Source of the DNA: CBDBJK01 sp965206395
GTDB taxonomy: Bacteria; Chloroflexota; Dehalococcoidia; Lucifugimonadales; CATOSD01
Direction: 5' to 3'
Length of the DNA: 64,000 nt
Assembly: GCA_965206395.1 (NCBI GenBank)
Contig: CBDBJK010000018.1
Location: forward strand, 62,001-126,000
The notes under the pieces were generated by a model that did no database searches, was not told the DNA's origin, and saw nothing but the letters and a program-made list of their open reading frames with translations. The translations under genes and the position numbers were made by a program. Of the stretch, positions 62,133 through 64,000 are shown in pieces (position 1 is the stretch's first letter; each line of letters opens with the position of its first letter).

Positions 62133-63345
62133 CTAGATGGTGGATACCCACTCCTCTTGCTGCTCTCCCAAGAGCACCAGTGCGAGCATCAGATAGAAGG
62201 TGATAGTACAGATATGGAACCACCCCAGGACAAACCCTTATACGTATCAGGGTGTTTTGGAAGCAGCAGCCATCGATTTCGTCAGCCCATACTGCTGGCT
62301 TGCCAACCTCGTCTGCACTACCGGATGCCTCGGCCAAGAGGATGTCTCCGCGATGCAGCCGATAAGTCTCGTATTCGTTCGGACTAAAGTCCATCTCTTT
62401 GACATCGGATAGGTCTAGTCCATGCCAGGTAACATTGGCAGCACGCAGATAGGGCCGCATGTGAGGTCCCTTCGCCCTCTTGGGTGACCGCTGCCGCCCC
62501 AGGCGTACTTCGCCAATCAAGGCTAGCGGTGCCCACGCCCACCCCTCCGGCAGTCCAGAAAGGTTGGACGTGTCCGGAGCGACAGGCTCCTTGTACTTGC
62601 GCCCGCGCTTCTCTTGGGCCTCCCAGCGGGCGCGGCGTTCCGCCAGAACGCGTTCCAATAGGCGGTCGGCGGGTTCGTAGTCGCGTCCCTCGGACCGAGC
62701 AAGCTCCGCCTCGGTGGGCACCAGTTTGCCGTCGCAGGCGGCCTTGAGGACGCTGGCTCTATAGCGCTTCAGGTTGGCCTGGACCCGCTTCAGCGCGGCT
62801 ACGGAGGCATTCAGGCGGGTAAACTGCTTCTCGATCTCCGCCACTATGCGGTTCTGTTCGGCAAGAGGAGGCAGGGGGAAGGGGTGAGACCTCAGATCAT
62901 TGCCACGGATAGCCTCAAACGTAGTGCCGGTTGAATTGGCTCGCAGGTCTTCCTCCGTGGCTCGCATCGCATAGAGGATGTATTTGGCAGGCATGTCTCC
63001 CTGAGTCCTGATGGCCGCCAGGCCTCTACCAATGCAAGACTGCACAGCGCAGAGGTTCGTTGGGCCGACCGGAGCCCGTATCGAAATAAGCACATCGTCC
63101 GGTTCGGCTATCTTTGAGGGAGCGGAACACCACTTGACCGCTTTGGGGTAGAGGTCTGTGAACTCCGCTTTCCCTTGTAAGAAGGGCAGACCTAAGCCGT
63201 TGGTGTTATAAGTTGTGCCAGGCGGTGACTGGCCTTGAATCACGACACATGCTTCCTCAAGAGTGCTCAGCACCCATCCTATCGGAAAGCTCCTCCGGGT
63301 TTCATGAGGCACCACGTCCCCAAGCTGACTCTGTGGTTCACTCAT
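62133..63345 (-). pseudogene. hsdS: Type I restriction specificity subunit, 3' end truncated
   Basis: About 404 residues. Two target-recognition domains: the first with GWVLSTLEEACVVIQGQSPP and GLGLPFLQGKAEFTDLYPK; the central conserved repeat LPPLAEQNRIVAEIEKQFTR with LKRYRASVLKAACDGKLVPT; the second with GWAWAPLALIGEVRLGRQRS and RPYLRAANV. The frame is cut by IS5 copy 3 within ARGVGIHHLG, so the last conserved helix repeat is missing. It starts 8 bases inside the upstream Abi-like gene. hsdM and hsdR are outside the window, if present. Confidence 0.9.
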
Positions 63346-64000
63346 GGATAGTCTCTTCTACAAGCAAGAGAATTGCGGATGCAGTCACGTTGATGGTGTA
63401 CTGCGCCAGATGCTTGGCCACGGTGCGTGGTTCCGCGCCGGCGCCGTGTGCGCTGCCCAACTCGTTCCTGATCACGGCGGTCTGAATCAGCGGTTGCTTC
63501 AGGAACTCTGGCAGGTCTGTCCTCGATAGGATGGTATTGAGTAGCTTTCCTGCATCCCTTTGAGGCGGCCAGCATTTCTGTTCGCAGATGATCTTCATTA
63601 CGCTCTCAAGGGAGCTTCCACAATCCACGACACAGTCCCGGTAGTCGCCGTTCCGATAATCTTTGAGCGCGTCTAGGAACTCCCTGTTCGCTTCCCTGAA
63701 GGCCGGACCTGCCAGCAGAATGAGAACAGGCTTGATCGCTGTCTGATACATGACCTCGCTTTCACGTCGAATAATTTGCGGATAAGCCTCTATCTTTGGA
63801 ATCCTGATGGGAAGAGCCTGGGGCTGCGTATGCGAGGACACTATCGGCGACCCTAGCTGCTTAGGTCGCGGTCGTATACGCGACAGGAATCTCTCGATTC
63901 TTGGCCTTAATGTCCGCGATTCGGATATTGAGAACTCCGTGAGAGCGTAAGGCAGTTCGTCCAGGTTAAAGAACCTGTTGATGTTATTGACCGCTTCCCT
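63338..64000 (-). CDS. Abortive-infection-like protein in an RM operon (partial)
   Basis: The frame is open to the window edge, so the N-terminus is missing; at least 220 residues. The visible N-terminal part has INRFFNLDELPYALTEFSIS; the C-terminal part FREANREFLDALKDYRNGDY, LESVMKIICEQKCW and IRNELGSAHGAGAEPRTVAK resembles the C-terminal domain of Abi-type and STM4504/CBY_0614-like proteins, which often lie between type I restriction genes. Its stop overlaps the hsdS start by 8 bases. Assignment is from pattern memory only. Confidence 0.6.
   Translation of the reverse strand, partial: REAVNNINRFFNLDELPYALTEFSISESRTLRPRIERFLSRIRPRPKQLGSPIVSSHTQPQALPIRIPKIEAYPQIIRRESEVMYQTAIKPVLILLAGPAFREANREFLDALKDYRNGDYRDCVVDCGSSLESVMKIICEQKCWPPQRDAGKLLNTILSRTDLPEFLKQPLIQTAVIRNELGSAHGAGAEPRTVAKHLAQYTINVTASAILLLVEETIHE

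Overview
The window looks like a chromosomal segment of an uncultured bacterium, most plausibly a Chloroflexota of the Dehalococcoidia/SAR202 type. This is inference from content: MmgE/PrpD, M20 amidohydrolase, LLM oxidoreductase, crotonase, CoA ligase, DUF169, RidA and fused SagB-type nitroreductase genes side by side, many small lipoproteins, and GC-rich palindromic intergenic repeats. No rRNA or other decisive marker is present.

Layout. 1-1605: C-terminal part of uvrA. 1623-6874: a two-gene cassette (coiled-coil protein plus a probable PD-(D/E)XK nuclease) whose second gene is split by three insertion sequences (IS3, IS5/IS427-like, IS630). 6958-9809: lepB between inverted IS630 copies, then a second IS427-like copy. 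9925-12692: ECF sigma factor, membrane anti-sigma factor and SIMPL lipoprotein. 12894-17143: tightly packed dcd-ribD-ribE-ribBA-ribH. 17228-19140: meaB, a DUF429 gene, tRNA-Gln and tRNA-Glu. 19233-33268: accessory island starting with an integrase beside tRNA-Glu, holding phage relics (HNH, ParB-like, Mom-like, prohead protease), several IS elements, a MITE-like element, lipoproteins, PH-like and BI-1 proteins, a DUF4065 antitoxin/toxin locus rearranged by an IS5 element, and a 2.1-kb transposon carrying structured and tRNA-like RNA. 33449-52908: metabolic core (M20, LLM, VOC, RidA, aminotransferase, CoA ligase, thiL, SagB-type, crotonase, MmgE/PrpD, upp) and an exported Hcp-like protein. 53110-56129: IS remnants and interrupted lipoproteins. 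56311-60746: polar amino-acid ABC transporter. 60787-64000: 31-bp tandem repeats, a third IS5 copy, a truncated hsdS and an Abi-like gene.

The most interesting signal is a set of three genes in which an in-frame TGA falls exactly where the family has a conserved cysteine, each followed by a small hairpin at the position expected for a bacterial SECIS element: a lipoprotein peroxiredoxin (36287-37063, UxxC), an HMA metal-binding protein (41868-42143, both CxxC cysteines replaced, UxxU) and a YccU-type CoA-binding protein (50731-51135). Together they suggest a selenocysteine-decoding organism; none of the selA/B/C/D genes lies in this window.

Many genes here are broken by IS insertion or single-base frameshifts, so some frameshifts may be assembly errors. 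The IS insertions are real: removing each element and one target duplication restores reading frames exactly.
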